In this document: one piece after another, positions 20,914 to 31,916 of the stretch
Layout of the letters: every line of letters starts with the position of its first letter
Position numbering within the stretch: position 1 is the stretch's first letter
Source of the DNA: Symsagittifera roscoffensis
Taxonomy: Eukaryota > Xenacoelomorpha > Acoela > Convolutidae
Reading direction: 5' to 3'
NCBI RefSeq assembly: GCF_963678635.1
Contig: NC_087066.1
Coordinates: 31,315,301-31,379,300, forward strand
DNA length: 64,000 nucleotides
Notes under the pieces: model-generated
What the model saw: the letters and a program-made list of their open reading frames with translations, nothing else
The model's database searches: none
What the model was told of the DNA's origin: nothing
Position numbers and translations under genes: made by a program

Positions 20914-23900
20914 CTGAAACAAAATCAGTCAAATTGACTTCGACATGAATTAAGAGCAATAAAAAAAGCTTCTATTAAAAGATCAAAACCTTGCAATGAA
21001 CTGAATTCAAACAGTTAAAAATGTCTATCTCATTCTGAAAAAATAGTAAATAGGTATTCAGATACAATCAGATTCGCCTAGTAGTACAAGCATAGGCACA
21101 TATAATATTGTTAATCAACATGTTCAAGTTTTCAGGGCCAGTTATTGCATTGTATCTCCAAAGCTCTTCAAAAGATGATTACTTCCAAAATGTACTTCCG
21201 ATGATCAATGAATGACTCACCGTCCATCTGAAGCATGAGGTTGGTCTTTAATGACCTCTTGGCCCTCTCGATTTCTTCATCCGAACTCTGGAATGCCACT
21301 CTTGCCCACTCCGCACACACTGCCTCTATCATCCTGTTCACGCTCTTTTCGCCGCTCACAAAGTGCACACCCCACAAACCTACAAAAAGCAAAGCTGTTA
21401 TTTCGTTCGAACGAAATAGCTAAAAGCATAAATTCTTACCTGAGCTTAGCGAACCTAACTTAAGCCAATATATTAGGAAATCAGGATGTTGTTAATGTTG
21501 TTTTTGCACGTAGTTTGGGGCGTGTCCGGCATGCTCTCGCTGAGTTCGAGGAACGTTGCGACCTCCATCGGCCGAAGCCACAAGTCTATTGTGGTCAAGT
21601 TTAATAAGTGTAGAGTAAGGTGAGGAGCAGGGCAGAAGGGACAGTTTGGAGGGACATTTGGGTCTATCCTTTTCATATAAGTATTTAAGTAGGGGCTGTA
21701 TCCTGATCTTATTTGGGCGAAGGTGCGCCTAGTCGAGCGCGGGAGGGTCTGTTCGATTTTTAACTTCTCGGGGTTTTAAGGGGAAAACTATTGGTGGGGG
21801 GCTTCGTCTATGGCTTTCTACACTCGGTTTGTAAGTATGTTATTTACAAGTGTTTTAAAATTGATGATTTTGAACGCTTTGAGTTGGTTGCAATCAGAAA
21901 GAGTTACACTCGTTTGCTTCTAGTAAAATTTGTACAAATTCCTATTTATAAGAGTTTAAGATGTTCACCCGTTGCTGGCGGGGCGGTTGGGGATGAGTAT
22001 GGTAGAAATGGAGGGCGCTTATTGGCAAGTAGGTCCTGAGGACGAATTGTGAGATAAAGTTTGTGGTGATTTCTGACATTAGTAGTTGGCACTTTGAATG
22101 TAGGTGGTCAATGGGGCTCATCTTAGTACACCCAGTCACTATCCGCAGAGCTGCATTTTGCACTATTTGCATTTTACATATGGATGAATCACTCGCGTCG
22201 TGAGACCAAGCTGGACAGGCGTAGTACAGGACTGGTCTGATTAAAGTTTTGTAGGTAATATTTAAAGTCTCTTTCGACTGACCCCGAATTTGAACAAGAC
22301 AGCGCCTTCAGGACCAATATCCTGCGCATGGCTCCAATTGTTGTGCGTTTGCAATGTTCAGCAAAATTTAGTGAAGGGGTCAAAAAAGACACCAAGAAAT
22401 TTGAGGTGCTTTACGACCGGCAATTTTTTTTCGCACATTTTAACCTGAGTGTCAGAGTTAAACTCTTCATTAAGCGACGTAAAAAGAAATAAAGCTCCCT
22501 CTTTAGAAGCAAATTCGAGCGATCTGCTTGTTAAAAAAAATCCGTGCAGTGTGTTAAGATAATTACTTACAGTGTCAGAGGCATGTTTTAAGTCGTGTGA
22601 TTAGACGAAGGGGTGAAAATCATTGACATTTGACTGACGTGCGACTTCTTGACGGTAGTTGGGTGCCTCATGCACGTAAACTTTAAAAGAGTGGGCGAGA
22701 GAACAGAACTTTGGGTGACGCCTGTACGTACCATCCTTGAAGAAAACAAAGCGCCCCTAAATTGCGTTTTGGCTTGCTTGCCGCTCAGATCATTCGCAAG
22801 CCATTTAGTTGAACTATCTGATACAGTGGTGCCATAAATAAATTCCAGCAAAGTGCGATGGCAGACCAGGCCAAATGCCTTGGGCACGGTTATTTCAGCT
22901 GGTATTTTGATAAAAAAAATATTGCTTATAAAAAAATTTAAGAGTTGATAGTGCCGTAGTGGTGGAGTGTAGTGAACGAAAGCCGTGTTGATAGTCAGCT
23001 TTAGGGAGATTCTTTGTAAGAGTAGGATAGATTAAAATTTCTCGGCTTAAAACCGAGACTGCGCGGTAAGAGTTCGATAATTTACCGAAATTGGCTGTTT
23101 TGGTAAGGGGACTACTTTTGAGTTCTTCCATAGTTGCGGTATTTTGTTATAAAAAAGGACAAGTTAAAAGTATGTGTTTAAAAAATGATAGCAGTTGGTG
23201 CCATATATTTCAGGTATACCATGCAAAGCCCGTCTGCTCCCAACGCTTTTGACGGTTTAGCTGCTTTGATTGCCTCTTCTGTTTCACATGGGAGAAACGT
23301 TAAGGAAACGCTAAGCGTTTGTTTCAGTATTTTCTTTTGGTTTTTCTCTGCTGTTTGTTAGATTTATGGCTTCTGAGTTTCGCGTACTGAGTGTTAAAAT
23401 TGTTTGATATTTGTTTAGCTTCTGATTTTTTGCCATAAAAAGAGATTCGATGATATCCAGCAACGGATTTGATTTCATTTAAACGTGTACTTTGACGGGG
23501 CCTGAACCTCATGTGGGACAACCACAGAAGCCATCATACTACTGATACTGCTACTAAAGTGCGAACCACTTTGCAGAACTTACTGGACGACGCAATTTCT
23601 TCTCTTCTTTTTCTTTTGCCGTTTTTTCATCAAATCTTGGTTTAAATTTTTTAAAATAGGGTTTGAGGGGCTCTCTTTTCTGATTTTATAGCGCTCTTGT
23701 GCTAGTTATTTAGTTTCGGCTGTTGGAACAGGTGCATAACAACGATGCCGCCCTGCCGGAATATGGCACTGGAAGTGGTTTCCAATTTATAGAGAGTAAA
23801 AGGGACGATGATGCTAAGGATAAGTCTGGGGACGATGAGCTTGAGTTGCTGAATGGTAAAAGATTTTCAGTATGGTCGTTTAAAGTGGTGAGTTTGATTC

Positions 23901-26900
23901 AGTAATTTTTGAACCTAAAGAGGCGCCTCTGTTGTCCTCCGCTATGTTTGAGTACCAGAGAGGGGATTGAACATTTGCATCTCCCTTGACAATTGCATTG
24001 TTTTTCACGAGCAGCTGCGTAATGGAAGCCTTATAATCTTTTTGGCAGCTACTGCGCGGGGGAATGTTTAAATCAGTGAAGCGGAAGCTTTGGTTGCTGG
24101 CCATTATTTTAAAACACTGCGCCTCTGAAGTCCCGTTTTCCACTGTTTGCAACTCTTCGTGGATAAGTCAGTTCTGTGTGGCAGTAAGAAGTCCACCTCC
24201 CTCTCGGGGGCGGTCCTTTTTGATAAAAGTAACATTTGGACCTAGCGAGGATAGGCGGTTTATTCAGTCAGTTTTGTCTCTTGAACAACAGCGATATGAA
24301 TTCGAAATTCACACATTAGTGCAGCAATTTTAAGTGCTTTCCTTGATACTCCGTAACAGTTCAGTTGGAGAAAATTTAGGCTTTTTGTAGATTGGAATTG
24401 GTTGCTCAAAAGATTTGGAGATTGGTATTGAAGGAAAAAAAACAGGTTCCGGCTGGATTAGAACCACATGATTTTGTCGTCTTAAGCATATGTTCACGTT
24501 TAATTTTTCTAATGTTAAAACGGAAGGTTTAGGAGGGTGATTTAGATTTTTGAAAAATGTCTTGTTAGAGATCAATCGTTACAAACCCAACATAACTTAT
24601 AGAGTAAAAACATTAGGAAATTAAGTAGACAGATTTAAAGCCGAACAACCTCAGCGGCAGAAATCTACCAAAAAATTTCGAATCAGAAACTCTTCAAGTT
24701 AACACAAGGCAAACTCAGTAACCAAGCAACTAATTAACGATGCGTACAAATCAATGGTTATAAAAAATAGTGATTACCATTTAACAATTCGGTGACCAAA
24801 ACTATTTGAGTGAAAAAATTCTAGTACCCGATTGCAATCACTAGCTTATCGCAAAGGTAAACACACCCGGAAACAACTCATCCCCTTTTTCAATGGTCGG
24901 AACAAAAACAAACTTTTCACGCCCAGTAGCGAGAGGCTTTACTGGGTTTCTTCTACTTTGAAAACTCCGAATAGCTTGGTAGATTAAAAAGAGAAGAAGT
25001 TTCTATGACGATAACCGATATTCATGATACCGATACAGAATTCATAAAACACTTGACTACCGAGAACATAATCCACAGGCACTTGAAAAACTGTTAATGA
25101 ACGCAAGGAAACAAAAAAATTATTGAGTTTTTTTATCTTAACTTTCGAACTTCAAAGAAAAAAGATATGCCCTTGAAGCACTTCGAATTTCAAGAAAAAA
25201 TTATGACTGAGATATTTTTGATAAAAATAGATATGACTGATATATTTTTGAGAAAACTGGATCATTGTTTTTTTTTTATTCCGCTAGGATTTTAGGATTT
25301 TAAAATTTTCTAAATCTAAAAACCTAAATAAATCAAACTGACCCTAAAAAGAAAAATTTAAACCACTAAAATAAAAATTGAACAAGAACAAATTTTACGA
25401 CCTGAAAAATATCAATCTATTTGCGTGAAAATCCCTTCCTTTTACACTTAAAATACTGGTATCATCAGAGTATTGCATAATTTTGCAATTTTCTTTAACA
25501 CATCGAGGTCAACGAAATAAGTGCTAAATAAGAGAGGTTGGAGTACCTTGCAATTGCAGTGCACATGCGAATTTCGACTAATGAGTAATAGCAATTTCTG
25601 AGAATTGCGCTCTGGCATGTGCTTTTTGAAAATGTTAAAAGATGTTAAAAGAGGCCAATTAAAAATAACCTGTATCCATGTAACAAGTGTTGAACGACTG
25701 ATACGAGTAGCAAAGTCCTTCGTTCAGACAAGCTGCTGCTAGTTTATTCTCCGGAGACAAGAAATTCGCAGACTGGTTCGATGACCCCCGATCCCATGCC
25801 CCTATGAGCATGTTGCCTATCATAAGGGGGATTATATCTGGATTTGCCCATGCCACTCCTTCCACTGTGAACACCACATTGGCAATGTCAAGGCCGGGAA
25901 CTTCTTTGCCGAATGTTGCGCTCTGGTAGCTAGAAAAATTAAAATTAATTAAATGTTGTATCAAACTCATGAACCGAAGGGTTGGATTAGTCAATCTACA
26001 ATCTAAGATAATACTTTTTGAAACAACAAATTTGTCAAAGCGAGTTTTTTAAGCAACTGAAACACAGAAAGAACTCGTGATATTTTTTCTCTCGCTTGAA
26101 GCGCAAAATGGTTTCTGGTAGATCGATACTTCTCAACCTACTTAGTATCAAGCGCCATCTTGCCTCGCTGTATTTCAAAGAAACTGCATATAGTGACAGA
26201 GCTTTATGTTAATGTAGGAAACAAAAACTTTCACAAAGCAGTTCTTACTTGTACGGCTGCAGCGTCCAGCTCAGAGGAGACTCTTTTGGAATTCGGCCGA
26301 GAAACTTGTCTGCCCATTGAACGACTTCGTCGTGATCAACTGCACCAGCGGCCACTAAAACTATTCTAGACGCTATGTAATGAGTGGTAATGTAGTCAAT
26401 TAGCATACTCTGGTTGATTGATCGAATGTTGTCCGCGGGACCAAGAATCGTGTAGCCCAGTGGTGAGTCCCGAAAAGCGTATTCGTGCACATGATCAAAA
26501 ACGACTTCTTGTAGATTACTCTCGACTTCTTGCATTTCCCTAAGAATAACCTGTAACAGAGTTATCCGAGTATTACTAAATAATGTTGGATCTTACTGAG
26601 ACATTTTAGTATTGGCCAAAAACGAATTTCATGGAGCACTAGCAAAATGGGACCTTGCGAGCATAGAGCGACTTGTTTCATTGATATTATTCATCTTGTT
26701 GCTTATTATTATAAGCACCAAGATACATTTAGTTTAAAATTTCCCCCAATCAGAACTAAAAAAAATTCGGTTAGGGGGTCAGGGGATTTAAACTCGAACC
26801 ACGAAAAAAAAACGTCAATCACTCAATCAAGTACAGTACACTCCCACACAGGTAAACGTGGCAATAAGACTCACATCGCGTTCCCTGTTGATGCTTCCCT

Positions 26901-29900
26901 TGTCGAGGACTGAGTTGGTGAGGATGTCTGAGAGGATCTCGAGCAGCTTCTCCGAGTCTTTCGACTGGCACTTTCCGAAGTACACTGTCTGTTCCCTCGA
27001 CGTATATGCATTCAGTTGAATACCCATATTTTCCACCTAGAATGTACGGATATACATTTATGCGGCCCACGTACTTTTTCGAAAGAAAATACTGTTTTTG
27101 AGCATTTTTGGAAGGTTTGGACCAACATATCGCGTTTTTTGACTTGCATCCTCTCTCAAATTTATTACACAGAGGCTTCGTATGCGCCTTGTAGTTTTAA
27201 TCAGCCAGTAATGGCTTTCGTAAAGGTATCTCAATAGTGGGCAGTAGAGTCCTATCGACACACTGTTGATTTTTGAACTTTATCATTTGGTAAAGCAAAA
27301 TGCCTGGCAAATAATAAATCAAGATATTCCTTCAAAATAGAATCAAGAAAAGAAAACCTTCAAAAGAGTTCGTTCAAATTGAAACCATGGCGTAAGCGCA
27401 TTGGCTTATGGTACCTCTCCACTCATGGTATAGATAAGCGAAAACGCGCACCTCAATTTCAAGGTCATACTGAGACCTCTTCTGGGTGCCCTTGAAGATG
27501 AGATGTTCGAGGAAGTGTGCGACTCCGTTGTTCCTACTGGTCTCATATCTGGACCCAGCATCTATCCACAGTCCAATGCACGCAGACAGACCACCCAGAT
27601 CCTCCGTCACCACTCTAAACGAAACGAAAGTTTGTCCGTATATGTATACCAATTTAATGCAGTTGGTAATTGACATTAGGCAATATCACACTAAATGACC
27701 ATGTTAAAACTGATGAAAATAACTGCCAGGAAGCTTTTCTCAGGTAGTGCTGATTCAAAAACGACGTCGAAAGTTTGAAACCTCAACTATGTTCTCTCTG
27801 TTCAAAGATGCACTAGCACCGTTTTATGACTAAGAGTGTTTACTTCGTCCTTCCAGTTTAGATGCACAGACTCTAAGTCTATTGTTGATCGAACAATGGT
27901 TTGATTTGATACGTCTCATTGTTTTGAGCAACAAAACGAGATGAAGCGAAACAACATCTCAAATCTCAAATTTTAATTCGTTCGATTCGATTGCCAATAG
28001 TTGCCAACTGGTCAGACAGGGTGGCCGAGTGGTTCAGGCGTTGAACTTCTAGTCCAATACGATATCCGTGCGTGGGTTCAAATCCCATCTCTGTCGAATA
28101 GCTTTAAAAACACACCAACTGAACTCGGTTAAAGCTTTAAAACTTATGCTTACCTAAATTTGGTTACAACATTGAAAAACCTGTGGGTATTCATTTTTCA
28201 CCGAGAACATTGTTATTGTCGTCTGTTGCTCAATAATTTTATGCCCTAAGCTTTCAGATTGCACTAAAAAGCACTCTCATGAGCCGCCCTTTATATTTAC
28301 GAGGGCGAGTTGGCACAATTGTAAAAAGTCATAGTAGAATCGTAAAATCTTATATCGTTTTCGGTTTTTCGTATAGCTTGTCGTATCTTGTAAAAGGTGT
28401 ACAAAAAAACTGCTCCAGACCATAAATATATATGAAGGTTTGATGGCTGATAAGCTAGCATACAATGACCAATTCAACAGCCGAAAAGGCTACGCAGTTT
28501 TAAATAAATATGCTACAGTTGTCGTTGGGACAGTTACGCTAATACATTATGAGTCACGGCGCGAGGGGCAATCAGGGTTCTTGGCTCCTAGCTATTTGCA
28601 CGCTTTGCTTCACCTCCTCATAACTTTTTTTTTCAAACTATTTTTTAATATTTGCGCCTGGAGTAGAACCCTGACGCACTGCTGACCAGTCACCCACAGT
28701 ACTAAATATGCTAACAATCGTTTCAGCAAGAGCAAACTTTTAACTACCAAACGACCTGATCAATTGAAGGTAAAATTCAACATGAAAGTTGACAGCAGAG
28801 CTGTTCCGCTCAAACCCCTGCTGGGATGCGAAACAGCTCGATATATTTGAGTGCATTCAATCTTTTGAAAGACTTTGAAGTATGAAGTAAGAAAAAATTC
28901 TGAACTCTCTTGGAGCTCAGTTTCATTAATAGTTGCTGGTATAGACTCACTTAATGGCACTCAAGAAACGATGAGAAAGTGAAGCTGTTTTGACAGACAG
29001 TCATTAAACTGATGAAATGGACAAGAGTTGAAAAAAGTGAATTTGTTGACATCATATGAGCATTCTTGAAATTAATTTTTTTTCTCGAAAAAACACAAAA
29101 TAAAAGATACTTTTAAAAACCGCATGTCTTTAGGTTTCATAGTTAAGAAGATATGAAAACTTCAATTCAAATTCAGCGAAACATGATAATTTTTAATTTA
29201 AAAAAAAGTAAAATTTTTTCTGGGATGGAAGTTCGAAACTGTTCACTCAATTTAGGGGTCTGCGACATATACACTGGATCAAGGACCTTTGTGATCAGAG
29301 GAAAATAACTATTTTTGAAACGTTTTACAGTTAAAATTTGAGCGAGCTGAGAAAATTGAAAATGTGAAAACTTTTAGGCTCCTATCGGGATTTGAACCTG
29401 GTCATCCGGTGTGTTGGACCAAAATAAATACGCTAGACTATGAAGGTATTTAAAGAACATTAGAAATATTCAAAAAAAATCTATTCTCTTATTCTCCGAT
29501 TCTTCCTGGATGAAAACCCGAGGAAAAAATAGCGGTAACTCTGCGAGATAGTTATTTTCCGGGATAAACGCATAACGTTAAAAACCAGGGGTGGCTAGAT
29601 AAATGAGACCTGAAATCGCGCGCTGTGCGCGCTCGTAAGGAAGGATGGCGGAAACATATGAAACTTTGAAAAATTTCAAGTTATTTCATAGATTGAATTG
29701 GTTCGCGGAAAGTATTAGTTTTTCTAAGCCAGCTATTCCAGCTATGAAAACTTTTCAAGCTATTCCACAGCGCGAATCGGTTAGCTTAGAGTTAATTTTT
29801 CTCAGCATGGGAGATTGCTGTTTTTGGTTGATTATCTTTAGACTGAAATGAATCTGTAAACGCAAAATTATGGACAAAAGTGGGCAGGTACAGTCTAGCC

Positions 29901-31119
29901 TTGAAATTGAAATTAAAAGAGTTTCGGAGTATTTTTTCTCGAAAAAAACTGGAGTATTCCAGACTTTAGCATGATTGAAAATTCTAGAAAAATCTTGCCT
30001 GAACTTCTTTTAAATATTGAGCTTGATGGTTGCTTTGAATGATTCTTGAACTTTCTGATCTAAGCTTTCTGCTTTCTCAAACGTTGTGCTCGATAGAAAC
30101 GTTGGGATCATAGCGCATTCAAAATTTTCATTCAACACAATGGTGATTCTAAAATTTTTCCAAATTGGCTTAAGATTAGACAAAATGTGAAAAGGACAAA
30201 AAATGCCTAGAATTTCAGAAAAATTAGTATGGTGCAATTGATTTTTCGAAAATCACAACCAAAATTTTACCGCAAAAAAATGTAGTTGTCTTTTTTAGTC
30301 AATCAAAAAGTACGCTGTAACTACCGAGTTAATTGATGAGAAAGTTATACCAAATGAAGCCTATTACACAGCCCAACAAAGATATTGACGAGTAAAATCT
30401 CAAAAATCTGCATAAGAGAAATTTTTTTGGTTGCTAGCCAAAAACAGATCAGTTTTACAATATTAACATCGAGATCTTTGCTTAAAAACAAATTTTAAAC
30501 GTTTTGCGCAAACTTTTGGAGAATTTACTCACCTATAACTTTGTTGGACTGTGTAAAGGCTTTTTATATAACTTTCTCGTCAATTTACTCGGTAATTTCA
30601 GCGTAATTATTGATTCACTAAAAAAAGCCGAAATGAGCCATACTTCTGAAATTCTAAGCAACTTTTGTTCTCTTCACTTTTGGTCTAAACTTAACTCAAT
30701 TTAAGAAACACGCGATTGAAAATTACACAGCCACCATCCTTTCAAATATTCTACGTAAACTTCATAACAAGCCTAATAAACAATGCTAATATACATACAG
30801 CTCACAACTACGTAACTAACCGCAATCCGTTGTCCAATGTTGTACTTCTCGTTTGTTCTTCATGACTACTCTTGTGGTCAATTGATAATTGACTCTGGAA
30901 AGCCTCCGAACCAAGGGACGATTGCTTATTAATTCTGATCAATTGTGGTTTGTTAGCAGGTACAGATACTAGAGATCTCACATTTTTTTGATTCCATGTA
31001 GTCTGCGTTTTGGAATATTGTGTACTGAAGGGTCGTGTCTGGGACGATAGAAGACTGCGATTGCAAAAGGAACACAAGTTACGGAACATTGCCTTGTTCG
31101 TGGTTATTGAAACACTCAT
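20678..31119 (-). CDS. PMPCB: Mitochondrial processing peptidase beta subunit (7 exons, complete)
   Basis: Catalytic subunit of the matrix peptidase that removes presequences from imported proteins. Exons (minus): 30821-31119, 27452-27614, 26875-27036, 26249-26550, 25670-25929, 21221-21379, 20678-20913. All junctions are GT/AG and in phase, giving 526 aa. Start chosen at the ATG at 31117-31119; the open frame extends only a few codons further without ATG. Residues ~1-40 are basic, Ser/Arg-rich and lack acids, as in a mitochondrial presequence. The inverted zinc motif HFLEH is at residues 133-137 and the third ligand Glu at 213 (ILREMQEVE). Also [39 protein letters not shown] and [11 protein letters not shown]. 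Complex III core protein 1 is a close paralogue but has lost the intact HxxEH, so MPP-beta is preferred. Confidence 0.95.
21221..21379 (-). CDS. PMPCB: PMPCB exon 6
   Basis: Acceptor tttttgtag/GTT, donor GACG/gtgagt. Encodes [20 protein letters not shown] and [12 protein letters not shown], aligned with human LWGLYMVCE and LLKTNMLLQLDG. Confidence 0.94.
21473..24575 (-). pseudogene. Jockey-like LINE (endonuclease-RT), decayed, in PMPCB intron 5
   Basis: Read on the minus strand from 24575 down: [14 protein letters not shown] and VVQETKL (AP-endonuclease start), [20 protein letters not shown] (endonuclease), KSLGADGL-type linker, [20 protein letters not shown] and [13 protein letters not shown] (reverse transcriptase). 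Then [40 protein letters not shown] and a terminal [19 protein letters not shown]. Order and motifs fit a Jockey-clade non-LTR element of about 3.1 kb. Many stops and frame changes; the RT active-site block is mutated. Same strand as the host gene. Confidence 0.85.
25069..25290 (+). repeat. Dispersed composite repeat, head block copy
   Basis: 'cacttgaaaaactgttaatg', then 'gcccttgaagcacttcgaat' and 'agaaaactggatcattg'; a diverged copy in PMPCB intron 5, between the LINE and exon 5. Confidence 0.55.
25670..25929 (-). CDS. PMPCB: PMPCB exon 5
   Basis: Acceptor ttttctag/CTA, donor ACAG/gttatt. Encodes [27 protein letters not shown] and [16 protein letters not shown], matching human GWAHPD, LIGNWDR and LCHSFQSFNTSYTDTG. 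Confidence 0.95.
26249..26550 (-). CDS. PMPCB: PMPCB exon 4, third zinc ligand
   Basis: Acceptor ctgttacag/GTT, donor TACAA/gtaaga. Encodes [20 protein letters not shown] (third zinc ligand Glu213), [14 protein letters not shown] and [15 protein letters not shown]. Confidence 0.95.
26875..27036 (-). CDS. PMPCB: PMPCB exon 3
   Basis: Acceptor acattctag/GTG, donor CGAT/gtgagt; 54 codons. Encodes [19 protein letters not shown] and INRERD, strongly conserved in MPP-beta. Confidence 0.95.
27452..27614 (-). CDS. PMPCB: PMPCB exon 2, zinc motif
   Basis: Acceptor tttcgtttag/AGT, donor ATTGAG/gtgcgc. Encodes [20 protein letters not shown] and [20 protein letters not shown]. His133 and His137 of HFLEH are zinc ligands and Glu136 the catalytic base. 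The conserved Arg of AGSRYE is encoded by AGA. Confidence 0.96.
28015..28096 (+). tRNA. Class II tRNA, tRNA-Ser(GCU)-like body with UCU anticodon
   Basis: Folds as a tRNA with a long variable arm. Acceptor GACAGGG/CTCTGTC pairs over 7 bp with one G-U. Box A is TGGCCGAGTGGTTCAGGCG; the variable stem ACG/CGT is 3 bp; T-arm GTGGG/CCCAT has loop TTCAAAT; discriminator G. The body closely resembles animal tRNA-Ser(GCU), but the anticodon loop is CTTCTAG, so the anticodon is TCT, which would read AGA/AGG (Arg). The anticodon stem TTGAA/TCCAA has one A-C mismatch. No run of four or more T follows for about 95 bp, so Pol III termination is doubtful. It lies in the 3.2 kb first PMPCB intron, on the opposite strand. 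It may be a pseudogene or a recoding tRNA. Confidence 0.8.
29376..29447 (-). repeat. tRNA-like degenerate segment
   Basis: The minus strand has a B-box-like GGTTCAAATCCCGATAGGAG and a weak A-box-like CATAGTCTAGCG at tRNA spacing, but the acceptor ends do not pair well. Probably SINE-derived. In PMPCB intron 1. Confidence 0.45.
29640..30136. repeat. Fragment of the 35.9 kb palindromic repeat
   Basis: Shares with 35870-36860 the phrases 'ttctaagccagctattccag', 'gcgaatcggtta', 'gactgaaatgaatctgtaa' and 'tattccagacttta'. Only the left arm and centre are present here. Confidence 0.6.
30137..30740. mobile_element. Decayed copy of the Tc1-type palindromic MITE
   Basis: Interior phrases match 33358-34081: 'ggcttaagattagacaaaa', 'tatggtgcaatt', 'tcaaccaaaattttac'-like, then the mirror-image half 'gaaattctaagcaacttttg', 'ctaaacttaactcaattt'. 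The outer inverted repeats are damaged by deletions. Confidence 0.65.
30821..31119 (-). CDS. PMPCB: PMPCB exon 1, start and presequence
   Basis: ATG at 31117-31119, donor TTGCG/gttagt. Encodes a start [19 protein letters not shown] rich in basic and hydroxyl residues, then TTLDNGLR, which aligns with human CLESGLR at the start of the mature peptidase. Confidence 0.85.
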
Positions 31120-31762
31120 TCTAATAAATCTCTTCAAAGATGCATAACGTCATCATAAACTATCCATCAGATACCTAAAAAACGGAATCTACATTACACG
31201 ACAATTTTTTTGATAAGGCGAATTTATCTATCTATCTCCTCCATAGTTATACTTTCGATACATTCTAACAACTGCATTCACTGAATGTCTCCATCTCTCA
31301 TCGCTAAAAATATGCCAAATCATAAGAGTAACTGTAACAACTTCAGCTTGCGCTTCAATTTAGGTATATATGATTTGTATTTGGAAAAAAGAAACAGAAA
31401 GAATACGGTAAATTTCACAATGACATCATATCAAATAACAGTTTTTAGGTTAAGAGTCCAAAAGTGAAATTTATTCTTACATTCCAGTTTGAAAATTAGA
31501 AAACACAACATCAATAAAATGAGAAAATCTTCAGTCCACTTCTCGTTGGCCGACTGACTACGACTATTTATCAAAAGCTGAAAAAACCAGTGCATTAAAA
31601 CAACGCCAATATGGGTTTCCAGACAATCAAAAACTCAGCAAACAATTGCGCTCGAAAAGTGGAGAGATCAAAGAAAAACATAGTCAACTAAACAAAAAAG
31701 TTGCTTCGTCTCCGATTTGCGTCTTTAAGTGGTGTCCCTAAGTCCAAATCTCTCCATTTCTC
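31120..31762. other. Short intergenic gap PMPCB / SR gene
   Basis: About 640 bp between the SR-gene stop and the PMPCB start on the same strand. It must hold the SR 3' end and the PMPCB promoter or 5' leader. AT-rich; no motif I can defend. Confidence 0.5.
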
Positions 31763-31916
31763 TCATCGTGATTTGGATCTAGAGGAAGATCGGCTCCTGG
31801 TCTTGGATCGACTGCGTCTTGCACTTCCTCCCTCGCGATCTTTGTCGCGGCTCTTATCCCTCGCCGGAGTGCGACTTCGAGACCTGGATCTGGACTTGGA
31901 TCGCGAACCACGGCTT
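31763..31916 (-). CDS. SR protein exon 6, RS tail
   Basis: Acceptor aaattttag/AAG, TGA at 31763-31765. Encodes [18 protein letters not shown] and the final SSSRSKSR. Confidence 0.94.

Noticed and set aside
20678-31119. Assignment as complex III core protein 1 (UQCRC1)
   Set aside because: The zinc motif HFLEH and its distal Glu are intact, as in the active MPP-beta and not in the vertebrate core protein.
30821-31137. Start of PMPCB six codons further upstream (31137)
   Set aside because: The codon there is TTG; the first ATG in frame is at 31117-31119.
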